Shown: positions 51,644 through 60,648, counted from the stretch's first letter. The stretch is DNA of 62,255 bases from Scatosoma sp002474405 (GCA_937892545.1 CALAFO010000089.1:1-62255); one strand, 5' to 3'. Notes: generated by a model not told the origin, from the letters alone. Program-made: numbers and translations.

Positions 51644-52774
51644 ATGGTTAAAAAAACAACGAAAAAAATTTTATTAAGTCTGTTATGCGTGTTTCTCGCG
51701 CTGCTCACCGTCGTCATCGCCTACGCGGCGTACGTGCTCCTTTCCTATTACCGGCTGGAAGATTATATCGTCCTTCCCGTCTCGGCGGCGCAGGCAGACG
51801 TCGAAGAAAGCGGCGAAGCGGACGTTCCCTGCCGCGTTACGGCGCTCAAAACCGAAACCTCCTACACGGCAACCACGTTCAATATCGGTTTCGGCGCGTA
51901 TACGCCCGATTTCACGTTCTTTATGGACGGCGGCAAGCAATCGCGCGCGGCAAGCAAAGAAAGCGTGGAAACGCACGTTAACTCCGCTTTGAATACCATC
52001 AAAGAATTCAACCCCGATTTCGCGCTGTTTCAGGAAGTGGATACTTCTTCCACGCGCAGCTACCACGTCAACGAAAAAGAAACGGCGCAAAACGCTTTTT
52101 CCGGATACGCAAGCGTTTTTGCCGTCAACTATCATTCGGCGTATCTGATGTACCCTCTTACCGAACCGCACGGAAAGTCAAACAGCGGCATTCTTACGTT
52201 TTCGAAAAACGGCTTTTCGTCGGCGCTCCGCCGTTCTCTGCCGATTGCGGACGATATGAAAAAACTGCTCGATCTCGACCGTTGCTATTCGGTATCGCGT
52301 ATCCCTACGGAAAACGGCAAAGAATTCCTGTTGTATAACGTGCACACGTCCGCCTACGGCGGGTCTGACGAAATCCGCGCGGCACAGATGACCATGCTGT
52401 TTTCCGACATGCAGGCGGAATACGAAAGCGGCAACTACTGCGTGGCGGGCGGAGATTTCAATCACGATTTCACGGGAACGTCCATCAAAGATATCAACGG
52501 CGAAGAGGGCGAAACGGCGTTCGGCTGGGCGCAGCCCTTCCCCGCGGAACTGCTCCCCGCAAACGTGCATCGCGCCACCGATTACACAAACAAACAGCAG
52601 CTGCCCACCTGCCGCAACTGCGACGTGCCCTACAAAGAGGGAAATTACACTTTAATCGTAGACGGCTTTTTATTCACGTCCAACGTACGCGTGGAATATC
52701 TCGAAAACGTACAGAAAGGCTTTGCCGATTCCGATCACAACCCCGTCGTCATGAAATTTTCTCTGATCGCATAA
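51644..52774 (+). CDS. Membrane-anchored endonuclease/exonuclease/phosphatase-family protein
   Basis: A 376-aa protein with an N-terminal transmembrane helix (about 8-33) and an EEP domain outside. Motifs: F-N-I-G-F-G, L-F-Q-E-V-D (metal-binding Glu), G-G-D-F-N-H-D-F (catalytic Asp/Asn) and S-D-H-N-P-V (Asp-His). The fold covers nucleases, inositol- and lipid-phosphatases; being extracytoplasmic, a phosphoester substrate outside the cell is likely. GGGG lies just before the ATG. Monocistronic. Confidence 0.8.
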   Translation: MVKKTTKKILLSLLCVFLALLTVVIAYAAYVLLSYYRLEDYIVLPVSAAQADVEESGEADVPCRVTALKTETSYTATTFNIGFGAYTPDFTFFMDGGKQSRAASKESVETHVNSALNTIKEFNPDFALFQEVDTSSTRSYHVNEKETAQNAFSGYASVFAVNYHSAYLMYPLTEPHGKSNSGILTFSKNGFSSALRRSLPIADDMKKLLDLDRCYSVSRIPTENGKEFLLYNVHTSAYGGSDEIRAAQMTMLFSDMQAEYESGNYCVAGGDFNHDFTGTSIKDINGEEGETAFGWAQPFPAELLPANVHRATDYTNKQQLPTCRNCDVPYKEGNYTLIVDGFLFTSNVRVEYLENVQKGFADSDHNPVVMKFSLIA

Positions 52775-52789
52775 TTTCCCCTTGCTTTC

Positions 52790-52833
52790 CCCTTTTTCGC
52801 TTTTTCTCTAAGAGGAGAAAAGCGCGAAAAAAC
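52790..52833 (+). terminator. Probable terminator of the EEP-family gene
   Basis: Arms CGCTTTTTCTCT and AGGAGAAAAGCG form an imperfect stem just after the stop. The U-run lies in the left arm rather than after the stem, so the assignment is moderate. Confidence 0.4.
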
Positions 52834-52909
52834 CTACGGTAGCGGGAACCCTTGTCGAATTGCCGTTTTAAGGCAATCTCGGCAAGTAGAGTGGCGCGAA
52901 ACACTAATA

Positions 52910-52959
52910 CTTGCTTTCCCCTTCGGGGAGAGTGGCGAGCATAAGCGAGCCGAGAGAGG
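52910..52959. repeat. Structured dispersed repeat, copy 1
   Basis: Begins CTTGCTTTCCCCTTCGGGGA and ends CCGAGAGAGG; the first 28 bases are identical to 62202-62229. It contains a CCCC-TTC-GGGG hairpin and a second hairpin closed by GGC/GCC. Copy 2 has a shorter second hairpin (GGCGC/GCGCC), so the structure is kept while the sequence varies. Confidence 0.75.
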
Positions 52960-53004
52960 TCAAGTTTTAAAATTCAAGCCTTATATTCCGCCGCCATAAA
53001 AAAT

Positions 53005-53036
53005 ACAAGCCTTCCCGCAGCGGGAAGGCTTTTTCG
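53005..53036. terminator. Terminator of the CxxC-repeat lipoprotein gene
   Basis: GCCTTCCCGC and CGGGAAGGC arms (53009-53029), followed by U-runs in both directions. It lies just downstream of the 1281-aa gene. Confidence 0.8.
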
Positions 53037-53048
53037 TTCTCCGTTCTC

Positions 53049-56000
53049 TCAATACAATTCGTCCAGCGCCGTCAGCGTTCCGTCCGCATTCACAAGGAAG
53101 CGGATTCCGCCGCCCGCGTCCACCGTAACAATATCTCCCTCGCGCCGCCACGCATAAGAATACGCTTCGTCCGTCATCCAATCCCCGTATCCCGTGCCGT
53201 CCGCGGAAAGCACTCTGTATTCGATGCGCAGATACGCCAGCCCGTTATCGTTTATCAGCGCGCTCTGCCGCACCTGAACCCCTTCTCCGTCGCTCGTTTC
53301 CGTTGCCTCGTAGCGATACAGCGTGCTTCCTTCCACAATCAGTTCCAGCGTTTTCACGCCGTTCTTCTCCGTAACCGAATACCGTTCGCCGGACAGCTCC
53401 AGAACGCCGTCCGAAAGCTTCGCCTCGCACGTATACCCGATATACTCCTGCCCGTTGAAACTCTCCATAAAATCCGCATACCCTGTGCCGTTTCTTAAAT
53501 ACACAAGCACTTTTACGCCGTATAAATCGTACGTTTCCGGCACAACATTATGCCGCTTTCCGAACGCCTCGCCCGTCCACACAAACATCGATTTTCCGTC
53601 GGCGCTCACCGCCAGCAATTCGTAGTCCAGCCGGTACACCTTATCCGCCTCGTCCACGGCGGAATATTCCCCGTATATCGTCTGCTCCGCGCTTCCCGCG
53701 GCAATCCGTTCGAAGAATCCGTTTTCATACAGTTTCAGAATAAACAGCCCCGTTCCGTTCGACGGCGCGTAAGTATATTCCCTGCTCGCATACAAATTCA
53801 GATCGGGCAGCAACGTCAGCGCATAACCGAGGCTTTGCCCCTTGTATTCAAGCGCCAGCCGGACGCTCCCCGTCGCCACAAAATCGATCTCGTCCGCATT
53901 TTCAATCGTTACGTCCGAAAGCAACAGCCGCTCTTCCGAAATCCGCACCGAAAGCGTATACGCGCCCTCGCGGATACGCGCCCGCACCGTATATAAAAAT
54001 TCCACGCGCCGAAGCGAGGCAAGCACCTCTTCTTTCGTGCCGGTATGTACGGCGTTCTGCACTCTCCCGGCAGAATAATCCACGCCGAAATCATATTCGA
54101 GGTCGTCGTCGGAAATCACAAACAATCTGAAATACCCGTCGCCGAAATCATGCCCGTCATACCGCACCACCAACCGGTACGCGCCTTTTTCCGCCGTCCG
54201 CAAATCCGCCTTTTTCAAAGAGCCTTCTTCCATGTTGCCGTCGCTATCGAACGTCGCAACGTAAAGCATCTCCTCTTTCAGCGTTTCGTAGTACGTTCCG
54301 CCGCTTGCGCCCGTTACCAGAATCTCGTATTCGCCGAACAACGCGCCGTCTTTCGCAAATACCCCGTCCGCCGAACGTCCGTCCCGAAAAATCTCCGTAA
54401 TATCAACGGCGTCGCGCTGCTCCGCTATGTAAATTTCCACGCTTTCCCGCAAGCCTTTATAGCCGAATTCAATCGTAAAAACGTTTTCGCCGCCCGCAAC
54501 CGCCTGCGCCAGAAGCTCTTTATCGTACGAAATCATTTCCGCCGTTACGGGCACACGGAAATCCTGTTTTCCGTCCGAAAGCCGCGCCGTAAAATACCGC
54601 CCCGAAACGTCCGTTTTCAGCTCGTACGCGCCGTCTTTTTCCGTGTACAGCCACTCCGCGTCTCTCAGATCGTCAAGATCGAATTCCGTCGCTTTCACGT
54701 CGTCCGCATCGTACACGCGCACGCAGATCCGATACTCCGTGCCGTTCACGTTAAACCAAACGTCGTACGCACCCTCCGCATTCAGATCGGGCGCGCCGCC
54801 GTCCTCCGTTTCAAACATTTCCGCAGGCAACAACATCGTGCCGCTTTCTCCGCCGAAATACGTTACTTCCACCGCAACGCCGGCGGCTCCCTTTACCGTG
54901 TAATAATCGGGTACGTAATACTCCCCTTTGCGCGCGGCGTTTACGTCGTACACCTCGTCGGGCGCGCCCACATAAACGTTCAGTTCCGCCTTCGCGTACG
55001 CGCCGAGCGTAACCGTCGTCGTCTGCCTGCCCAACCGATTCGCGTCAAACGCGCCGTCCGCCGTATCGAAAAGGTCCAGCGGCACCCACGACGTTCCTGG
55101 TCCGTCGTATTCGTCCGTATACCGCACTTTTATCAGCGGATATTCTCCCTGCACCGTCAGATATTCCATGCCGGATTCTATGATCACCGCCGTCCGCCGC
55201 GCCGTATAATAAAACGAAACGCTGTACTCCGTCGATTTCCCGCTCAGAGTAAATTTCACCGTATATTTTTTGTCCCCGCCCGAAAGGTCGGCGTCCGGAG
55301 TAAATCCGCCGTCGTCCGTAATCGTAACGTCCGCGCTTTTCAACAGCCCGTTAAAAATCGTTTCCGGCTTGAAATTGCCGGAAGATTTCACCGTGTTGTT
55401 CCGCACGATAACGCCGAGGTCGCCCAGATCGCCGAACCATCCCTGCTGATACACGGGGAAAAACGGCTGCGCCGTCTCGCGGAGAATATCAAACGTAACC
55501 TCCACGTCCTTCACGCAGTCCATGTATCTCATTCGCACGGTCCTTTTCGCGGGATACTCGTTCGCCGCCACAACCTCCGCATACGCCGTGTCCCAGTCGT
55601 CGGCAATCACCGCAAGAAAAATCACTCTTCCGCCCAGACCGTTCTGTTTCGTAAAGCCGATATAAAAATCCTTTTTATCGTATTCCCCCACGATAAACGG
55701 AGCTTCCGCAAACATATCCGTTATCGCGTCGCCGTCGTATTCATAATAGTCGTACCCGCAATCAACGCACTCGTACGCCGTATAAATCCCGCCGTCAACC
55801 GTCTTATGTATCCCGGAAAACGAATGCCGCCGTTCGCTTCCTTCCGCCGTTTCTCCGCACCGCGCGCATTTCTGCACGTGATACGTTCCGTCCTGCGCCG
55901 CGCACGCGTAAACGTGCCCCGCGGAAATCGTCAGGTCGGCAATCGGCGCATAATTCACGTCCAGCCAACCTTCCGTGCCGTCGCAGGTAAAATGTCCTTT

Positions 56001-56894
56001 CACCCCGTCCGTCGTGCACGTCGCGGGAATCTCCTCGTGCCAGACCGGCGTTCCGTAAGCGTCGTCGGGCAAAGACAGCGTATTCGTTTCGTAATATCCG
56101 CCGTCGGCAGAAAATTTCACGAAATACTTCCCGCACCCGCCGCAACGGTAATGCGCGCGCTGCGTCGTCGTTCCGGCGATAAGCTCCCCGTAATCGTGCC
56201 CGGCGGCGATTTTCAGCTCCTCCGCCGTCTTTTCTTCTCCGCCGATGAAATTCTTCCCGCACGATATGCAATGCCCGTGCGCTTTCACTCCGTCCGCCGT
56301 GCAGGTTTTCGCTTTCTCCGCCACGGCTTCCGTTTTATGCGACTTCGGCAATACCAGCTCCGCCGCCGACGTTTCTTTTTCGCCCACGAAATTCGCGCCG
56401 CACTCATAGCAGTAGGTGTGCGCCGCAACGCCCTCCTTGTCGCACGCGGGCGCAACTTCCGCAATCCGTACGGTGCGGTGCGCCGCGGGAATCAGAAGCT
56501 CCTCGCGCGTATACGATACGCCTTTCAGCTTATCGTCGCCGCAGTTTACGCAGTGCAGATGCGCCTTGACGCCGGGCTGATGGCACGTCGCCGCCACGGC
56601 AGATTCTTCCTTATAGTCGTGCCCCGTCGCGGGAATTTTTTCTTCCTGCACTCCGCCGCAATTTTTGCACCTGCGGAATTTTTCCCCGTCTGTCGTGCAT
56701 GTCGCCGCGTTTTCCACGCTCCACGCCCCGAAATCGTGCGCCCCGTTGCAATCGCCTACGGCGGGCGGCACGTCCGGTTCCTTATCCGTCGCCTTCTTAC
56801 ATGCGCCGAAAACAAGCGCAACGCAGCAAACCGTCGCCGCCAGCGCAATCAGAACGCCGCGCCGAAACTTTCTCCGTGAGTGTTTGTTTTTCAT
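53049..56894 (-). CDS. Large lipoprotein with repeated CxxC modules
   Basis: A 1281-aa lipoprotein (Cys32 in V-F-G-A-C). Residues about 48-390 are repeats of 40-50 aa, each with a variant of A-T-C-x4-G-V-x-A-H-x-H-C-x-x-C-G; CxxC pairs appear in R-C-K-N-C, H-C-V-N-C, Y-C-Y-E-C, H-C-I-S-C, R-C-G-G-C, K-C-A-R-C and E-C-V-D-C. The remaining about 890 residues look like successive beta-sandwich modules without a known name. Repeats of this kind occur in Firmicutes surface proteins of unknown role; metal binding or disulfides are both possible. AAGGAG precedes the ATG. Confidence 0.75.
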   Translation of the reverse strand: MKNKHSRRKFRRGVLIALAATVCCVALVFGACKKATDKEPDVPPAVGDCNGAHDFGAWSVENAATCTTDGEKFRRCKNCGGVQEEKIPATGHDYKEESAVAATCHQPGVKAHLHCVNCGDDKLKGVSYTREELLIPAAHRTVRIAEVAPACDKEGVAAHTYCYECGANFVGEKETSAAELVLPKSHKTEAVAEKAKTCTADGVKAHGHCISCGKNFIGGEEKTAEELKIAAGHDYGELIAGTTTQRAHYRCGGCGKYFVKFSADGGYYETNTLSLPDDAYGTPVWHEEIPATCTTDGVKGHFTCDGTEGWLDVNYAPIADLTISAGHVYACAAQDGTYHVQKCARCGETAEGSERRHSFSGIHKTVDGGIYTAYECVDCGYDYYEYDGDAITDMFAEAPFIVGEYDKKDFYIGFTKQNGLGGRVIFLAVIADDWDTAYAEVVAANEYPAKRTVRMRYMDCVKDVEVTFDILRETAQPFFPVYQQGWFGDLGDLGVIVRNNTVKSSGNFKPETIFNGLLKSADVTITDDGGFTPDADLSGGDKKYTVKFTLSGKSTEYSVSFYYTARRTAVIIESGMEYLTVQGEYPLIKVRYTDEYDGPGTSWVPLDLFDTADGAFDANRLGRQTTTVTLGAYAKAELNVYVGAPDEVYDVNAARKGEYYVPDYYTVKGAAGVAVEVTYFGGESGTMLLPAEMFETEDGGAPDLNAEGAYDVWFNVNGTEYRICVRVYDADDVKATEFDLDDLRDAEWLYTEKDGAYELKTDVSGRYFTARLSDGKQDFRVPVTAEMISYDKELLAQAVAGGENVFTIEFGYKGLRESVEIYIAEQRDAVDITEIFRDGRSADGVFAKDGALFGEYEILVTGASGGTYYETLKEEMLYVATFDSDGNMEEGSLKKADLRTAEKGAYRLVVRYDGHDFGDGYFRLFVISDDDLEYDFGVDYSAGRVQNAVHTGTKEEVLASLRRVEFLYTVRARIREGAYTLSVRISEERLLLSDVTIENADEIDFVATGSVRLALEYKGQSLGYALTLLPDLNLYASREYTYAPSNGTGLFILKLYENGFFERIAAGSAEQTIYGEYSAVDEADKVYRLDYELLAVSADGKSMFVWTGEAFGKRHNVVPETYDLYGVKVLVYLRNGTGYADFMESFNGQEYIGYTCEAKLSDGVLELSGERYSVTEKNGVKTLELIVEGSTLYRYEATETSDGEGVQVRQSALINDNGLAYLRIEYRVLSADGTGYGDWMTDEAYSYAWRREGDIVTVDAGGGIRFLVNADGTLTALDELY

Positions 56895-57193
56895 TGTATG
56901 TACTCCTTTTTACCTTTTTTCTCCCGCAACTCTTCCGCCGCGGCATATCATTTTATTCTCTTTCCGTTCTTTTCCGTTCCGCTTCCTTCTCCGCCCCCGA
57001 ATTTTCCGCACGCCCCGCTATAGCGCTCCGCCGCTTTTTCGCACGCCGTGCACAGGGCATTTCGCACGCATCTCTTCTCTCGCCGTCCGTCGCCCGAAAC
57101 TTCACTTTCGCTCCCCGCCAAGTATCACAAGCGCACCCGCTTCTTCCGCCCGCTACCGGTCAAGGCAATACCTTGTTTTTCACGCGCCCGCTC
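56895..57193. other. Intergenic stretch of about 300 bases
   Basis: Holds the ribosome site of the 1281-aa gene (AAGGAG near 56905, minus strand) and a small plus-strand hairpin CAAGG/CCTTG with five U near 57160-57180. No gene is supported; a long plus-strand open frame here is very C/T-rich and has no ribosome site. Confidence 0.5.
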
Positions 57194-57871
57194 CTATTTC
57201 TCTCCGTCTTTTTCGTCCTTTTTCGCCGCGTCGCGCGCTTCCGCCTCCCGCTTCGAAAAACGGCACCCGCAGTAATTCTGTCGGTACAGCCCGAACTGCT
57301 TCGAAAGCTCCGTGCTCCTTAAATATCCGCCTTTTTTCTTGAAATCGGAAGGCAGAAATTTCACGCCGTACTTCTCTTCCGCTTCCCGCCCCAGTTCGTT
57401 CAGCCACGCCGCGTTTTTGTACGGACTCACCGAAAGCGTGCTCGCGAAATAATCGAAGTTCTCTTCCGCCGCCCGCTCCGCCGTTTTAAACAGGCGCAGT
57501 TTATAGCACTCGTAGCAGCGCGCGCCGCCCTCTTTGCAATTTTCTCTGCCGCGCGCGATATTTTCAAACGCCCCGCAATCGTAATCGCAGTCGATAAACT
57601 CCGCCCAGCCCGTCTCGCGCAAAAACCGAATCTGTTCCGCTTTCCGCTTTTCGTACTCTTCTTTCTCGTCGATGTTCGGGTTATAATAAAACACCGTAAC
57701 GCTTAAAAAATCCTTTAAAATTTCCAGACACGCCGAAGAACACGGCGCGCAGCAGCTGTGCAAAAGCAGCCTCGCCCGCGCGGCGCCCATCTCTTCTTCC
57801 GCCTTCCTTTTTTCCAGTTCCCGCCGCATCGCGGCGTCGTAATTCACCGCGTTTTTTACCTTTTCGCTCAT
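57194..57871 (-). CDS. queH: Epoxyqueuosine reductase QueH
   Basis: A 225-aa protein of the QueH (DUF208) family. The Cys signatures H-S-C-C-A-P-C (about 38-44), R-C-Y-E-C-Y and Y-R-Q-N-Y-C-G-C near the C terminus bind the iron-sulfur/iron centre. It carries out the last step of queuosine tRNA modification, reducing epoxyqueuosine. The ATG overlaps the stop of a 45-codon ORF (ATGA), implying coupled translation. The C-terminal tail after the last Cys pair is charged. Confidence 0.9.
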   Translation of the reverse strand: MSEKVKNAVNYDAAMRRELEKRKAEEEMGAARARLLLHSCCAPCSSACLEILKDFLSVTVFYYNPNIDEKEEYEKRKAEQIRFLRETGWAEFIDCDYDCGAFENIARGRENCKEGGARCYECYKLRLFKTAERAAEENFDYFASTLSVSPYKNAAWLNELGREAEEKYGVKFLPSDFKKKGGYLRSTELSKQFGLYRQNYCGCRFSKREAEARDAAKKDEKDGEK

Positions 57872-58005
57872 TCCGACTCCCTATATAAAACGCCGCGGCT
57901 TCCCCGCGCGAAAAAATCACGCGGAAAAACCGCAACTTCCGTATCTCTCTGTCCGTTCCGTTTTCGCCTGCGCCCCTTCGTCGCGCCCGGATGAACAACG
58001 TCCAT
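57868..58005 (-). CDS. Small basic ORF coupled to queH
   Basis: A 45-aa frame beginning M-D-V-V-H-P-G-A-T-K-G-R-R. It has an excellent ribosome site (GGGAGG, 6 nt ahead) and its stop overlaps the queH start as ATGA. No homology is recognised. It may be a real small protein or a leader peptide that loads ribosomes onto queH. It lies 47 nt after degV. Confidence 0.45.
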   Translation of the reverse strand: MDVVHPGATKGRRRKRNGQRDTEVAVFPRDFFARGSRGVLYRESE

Positions 58006-58052
58006 TCTTTCCTCCCGAAGTATTTTTTCAGGTCGTCCGAAACGTCTTTTTC

Positions 58053-58949
58053 TTACAATCCAAGTTCCGTTCTCGTTTTCGTGGAAAGCCACCCGCAGGC
58101 AACCGCGCCGGGTCCCACGTGCGCGCCGATGGAAGGTCCCATAATGTAAATTTCGGGCTTGATTCCCGTGGCTTCCTCCACGCGCTTCGCCATCTCTTCC
58201 GCCGCTTCCTCGTTATCGGTATGCACCACCACGATTTTCTTCTTCTCGTCGAGCGGAGCGATCGCCAGCTTTTCCAGCGTGTACGCATAAACGCGCTTCA
58301 TGCCCTTCACCTTGTCTATCGTTTTCAGTTTTCCGTCGCGGTCAAACGTTAAAATCGGCTTCACGCCCAGCATCGAACCGAACACCGCCGCCGTCGCCGA
58401 AACTCTGCCGCCGCGCTGCAGATAGAAAAGGTCGGTGGGAATAATCGTGCAAAGAATACGATTCCGCGCGTCCGTCAGATACTCGTACGTTTCCTGCATC
58501 GTCTTACCCTCGTCGCGCATGTCGCACGCCAGAGTAACCAGCATCCCCTGCAGAATCGTGGCGCCCAGCGGGTCCACGGAAACCATATTGAAATCGGGAT
58601 ATTCCTTTTTCACTTCTTCCGCCGCCTGCTTCGCTACCTGCGTGGTGCGCGCCAGCCCCGAAGAAATGGAAAAATGCAGAACGTCTTTCACGCCCGCCTT
58701 CGCCATGGCGGTAAAATGCGCCACGTGCGCTTCGTAATTGAGCATTGCCGTGCGCGGCATGTATTTATTCCGTACTTTATTATAAAAATCCACGTACTGC
58801 GAATATTCCGAAAAATTATCGAGGTATTCTTCTATTTTGCCGTCCTTTTCAAACGAAAACGAAAGCGGCGCAAACCATATATCTCTTTTTTTCCGGTAAT
58901 CCTCGTACAAATCCGCCGTAGAATCCGTGGAAACTTCAAACAAACGCAT
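58053..58949 (-). CDS. DegV-family fatty-acid-binding protein
   Basis: A 298-aa DegV/FakB-type protein: V-S-T-D-S-T-A-D at the N terminus, S-I-S-S-G-L-A-R-T mid-protein and the R-G-G-R-V-S signature. The family binds fatty acids and presents them to the kinase FakA for phosphorylation and lipid synthesis. AAGGAG precedes the ATG and the promoter is consensus. It heads a unit with the 45-aa ORF and queH. Confidence 0.9.
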   Translation of the reverse strand: MRLFEVSTDSTADLYEDYRKKRDIWFAPLSFSFEKDGKIEEYLDNFSEYSQYVDFYNKVRNKYMPRTAMLNYEAHVAHFTAMAKAGVKDVLHFSISSGLARTTQVAKQAAEEVKKEYPDFNMVSVDPLGATILQGMLVTLACDMRDEGKTMQETYEYLTDARNRILCTIIPTDLFYLQRGGRVSATAAVFGSMLGVKPILTFDRDGKLKTIDKVKGMKRVYAYTLEKLAIAPLDEKKKIVVVHTDNEEAAEEMAKRVEEATGIKPEIYIMGPSIGAHVGPGAVACGWLSTKTRTELGL

Positions 58950-59029
58950 TGTTTTTTCTCCTTTTTCTCTCCTTTTTACGGAAAAATCCCCCGCAAAAAG
59001 AATTTGTCATATTAAAACATTACAAATAG

Positions 59030-59058
59030 ATTATACCATACATTTTCGGCGTTGTCAA
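59030..59058 (-). promoter_or_regulatory. Promoter of degV
   Basis: Minus-strand TTGACA (59058-59053), 17-nt spacer, TATAAT (59035-59030): full consensus. Confidence 0.85.
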
Positions 59059-59072
59059 TATTTTCATACGCG

Positions 59073-59108
59073 TTTCCCGCGATATTTTTCCCCGCCCGCG
59101 GGTACGCC
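59073..59108. repeat. 36-bp direct repeat, copy 1
   Basis: Matches 60431-60466 at 35 of 36 bases, same orientation. It starts TTTCCCGCGATATTTTT and contains the palindromic CCCGCGGG. It lies beyond the 3' end of the GyrI-like gene. Confidence 0.8.
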
Positions 59109-59167
59109 CGCTCCGAAAATCCGCAAATTCCCGCCCGACGGTTCCGCCGCCGTTTGTAACCGTTCCG

Positions 59168-59818
59168 TTATTTTCCCTTCTTTTTCACGGGAATCCTGAT
59201 CACGGTTTTCAGTTTTTCCGTCGCGCATTTGCGCGGGTCGGATAAATATATTTCGTGATGACGCCGATTTTCGGTAATATCCGTTTCATATCCGTTTTCG
59301 TCCATAAATCGTTTCATCCGCGCCACCGTCTGCGGCTCGTCGTCGAAACTTCCGATGTGCATGCACTGCACGCACACGTCCTCGTCCGCCGTCAGAAATT
59401 CCACCTTTGAAAAATCTTCTTTCTTTTTTCGCGTCGCTTCCGCTATCGCCCATACAAACTCCGCCTCCGTAACAAAATCGGGCAGTCGTATAAGCGATAT
59501 AAAATTAAAGTTTTCTTTATGCGCATAATCTATTTCGCCCGCCGTTTCGCCCGCGCCGCTTTGCCACCAGAATCCTTCCAACGGCGGTACGACGTATTCG
59601 AAATACCCGTCGATTTTATGCGCGCCTTTATAACTCATTTTTATGGTAAACGCAATCGCATATAACCATCCTATCGACTTTTTGTATTCTCCGTTTTCGT
59701 CGTTCGGGTTACCTTTCCCCCGTACCGCCAGATAGTTCGCGGCGGGCAACGTAACAACCGACGGGATATTCTTCGGCATATAAAACTCTTTGTACTCTTT
59801 TTTGAAATCGAACGCCAT
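59168..59818 (-). CDS. GyrI-like small-molecule-binding protein
   Basis: A 216-aa protein of the GyrI-like/SOUL-type ligand-binding fold, with L-A-V-R-G-K-G-N-P near the N terminus and H-H-E-I-Y-L-S-D-P near the C terminus, as in the stand-alone YdeI/GyrI-like group. Lacks an HTH, so it is not itself a regulator; some relatives bind or hydrolyse toxic small molecules. The start at 59818 has GAGAGG ahead. It follows the GNAT gene by 20 nt. Confidence 0.8.
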   Translation of the reverse strand: MAFDFKKEYKEFYMPKNIPSVVTLPAANYLAVRGKGNPNDENGEYKKSIGWLYAIAFTIKMSYKGAHKIDGYFEYVVPPLEGFWWQSGAGETAGEIDYAHKENFNFISLIRLPDFVTEAEFVWAIAEATRKKKEDFSKVEFLTADEDVCVQCMHIGSFDDEPQTVARMKRFMDENGYETDITENRRHHEIYLSDPRKCATEKLKTVIRIPVKKKGK

Positions 59819-59838
59819 AATTTTCCTCTCTTTCAACC

Positions 59839-60351
59839 TCACTCGTCCGTTTTTAAGCGGGAATACATTTTCATATCCGCCAACCTGCCGTTTTTCACCG
59901 CGCCCGCACGCAGCGTTCCCTCGCAAAGAAAACCGCACTTTTCCAGCACGCGGCAGGAAGCAAGATTTGCGGCAAACGGCTCCGCGTAAATACGGATAAT
60001 ATCGGTATGCGCAAACACATATCCGCAAAGCCGTTTCACCGCTTCCGTCGCGATCCCTTTTCCCCAGTAATTTTCCGCTATATAGTAGCCCGTTTCCGCC
60101 ATCTGCCTGTGGATATTGCCTTGCCGGAAAGCGCCGATGCCGCCGACAACCTTTCCGTCCGCGACAATCGCAAAAGCAAACGTATCGTTTTCGTCCGCCG
60201 CAAGCATTGCGGAAATATACTCGGTTGCGTCCCGCTCGGTATACGGATACGGCAACCCGTCGCGCAGATTATCCTGCACTTTTCTGTTCGAAAGCGCCGC
60301 CGCCAGATCTTTCGCGTCGGATAACTCCCATTTTCTGATTCCGCATTTCAT
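59839..60351 (-). CDS. GNAT-family N-acetyltransferase (RimJ-like)
   Basis: A 170-aa acetyltransferase_3-type GNAT: R-K-W-E-L-S-D-A-K-D-L-A at the N terminus, G-Y-Y-I-A-E-N-Y-W-G-K-G-I-A-T-E-A as the acetyl-CoA loop, then N-L-A-S-C-R-V-L-E-K-C-G-F. The target is unknown (protein N terminus or small molecule). The start at 60351 has GGAGG and GGAGA ahead. Expressed from a promoter at 60518-60546 with a long leader that contains repeat copy 2; the GyrI-like gene follows. Confidence 0.85.
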   Translation of the reverse strand: MKCGIRKWELSDAKDLAAALSNRKVQDNLRDGLPYPYTERDATEYISAMLAADENDTFAFAIVADGKVVGGIGAFRQGNIHRQMAETGYYIAENYWGKGIATEAVKRLCGYVFAHTDIIRIYAEPFAANLASCRVLEKCGFLCEGTLRAGAVKNGRLADMKMYSRLKTDE

Positions 60352-60430
60352 TCTCCGTTTCCTCCGCGCTTTGCTCGCTCCGTTTTTCCGCGGCTCTCCG
60401 CGCCCGAAAGTTTTCCCTCGTTCACACGCC

Positions 60431-60466
60431 TTTCCCGCGATATTTTTTCCCGCCCGCGGGTACGCC
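60431..60466. repeat. 36-bp direct repeat, copy 2
   Basis: Matches 59073-59108 at 35 of 36 bases. It lies in the leader of the GNAT gene, so the two copies bracket the GNAT/GyrI-like pair. Confidence 0.8.
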
Positions 60467-60517
60467 GCGCATTGCCCTCTCCGCCGGGCGGCGTTTCTTC
60501 CCCTTGCGCTCTCTTCG

Positions 60518-60546
60518 ATTATAGCATATTTTTTCCCCCGAAGCAA
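60518..60546 (-). promoter_or_regulatory. Promoter of the GNAT gene
   Basis: Minus-strand TTGCTT (60546-60541), 17-nt spacer, TATAAT (60523-60518). Divergent from the radical SAM promoter. Confidence 0.7.
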
Positions 60547-60577
60547 GTCTTTTTCCAAAAATTGCCCGTATAAAATA

Positions 60578-60591
60578 CGAACAAATGTTTG
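60578..60591 (+). promoter_or_regulatory. LexA (SOS) box of the radical SAM gene
   Basis: CGAACAAATGTTTG, a one-mismatch palindrome matching CGAAC-N4-GTTYG. It overlaps the -35 box, so LexA binding would block transcription. Confidence 0.8.
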
Positions 60592-60617
60592 ACTTTTCTT
60601 TTGCCGCGTGCTATAAT
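60589..60617 (+). promoter_or_regulatory. Promoter of the radical SAM gene
   Basis: TTGACT (60589-60594), 17-nt spacer, TATAAT (60612-60617). The -35 overlaps the LexA box. Confidence 0.85.
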
Positions 60618-60648
60618 AACGGCAGAAACACAAGGAAGCGAAAAATCG

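Noticed and set aside
54045..56879. Plus-strand open frame of over 900 codons opposite the CxxC lipoprotein
   Set aside because: Antisense shadow: basic, low-complexity composition and no start signal, whereas the minus-strand gene has a signal peptide and clear repeats.
56665..57342. Plus-strand frame with Phe/Pro/Arg-rich sequence
   Set aside because: It overlaps the start of the lipoprotein gene and the end of queH, has no ribosome site and reflects C/T-rich spacer sequence.
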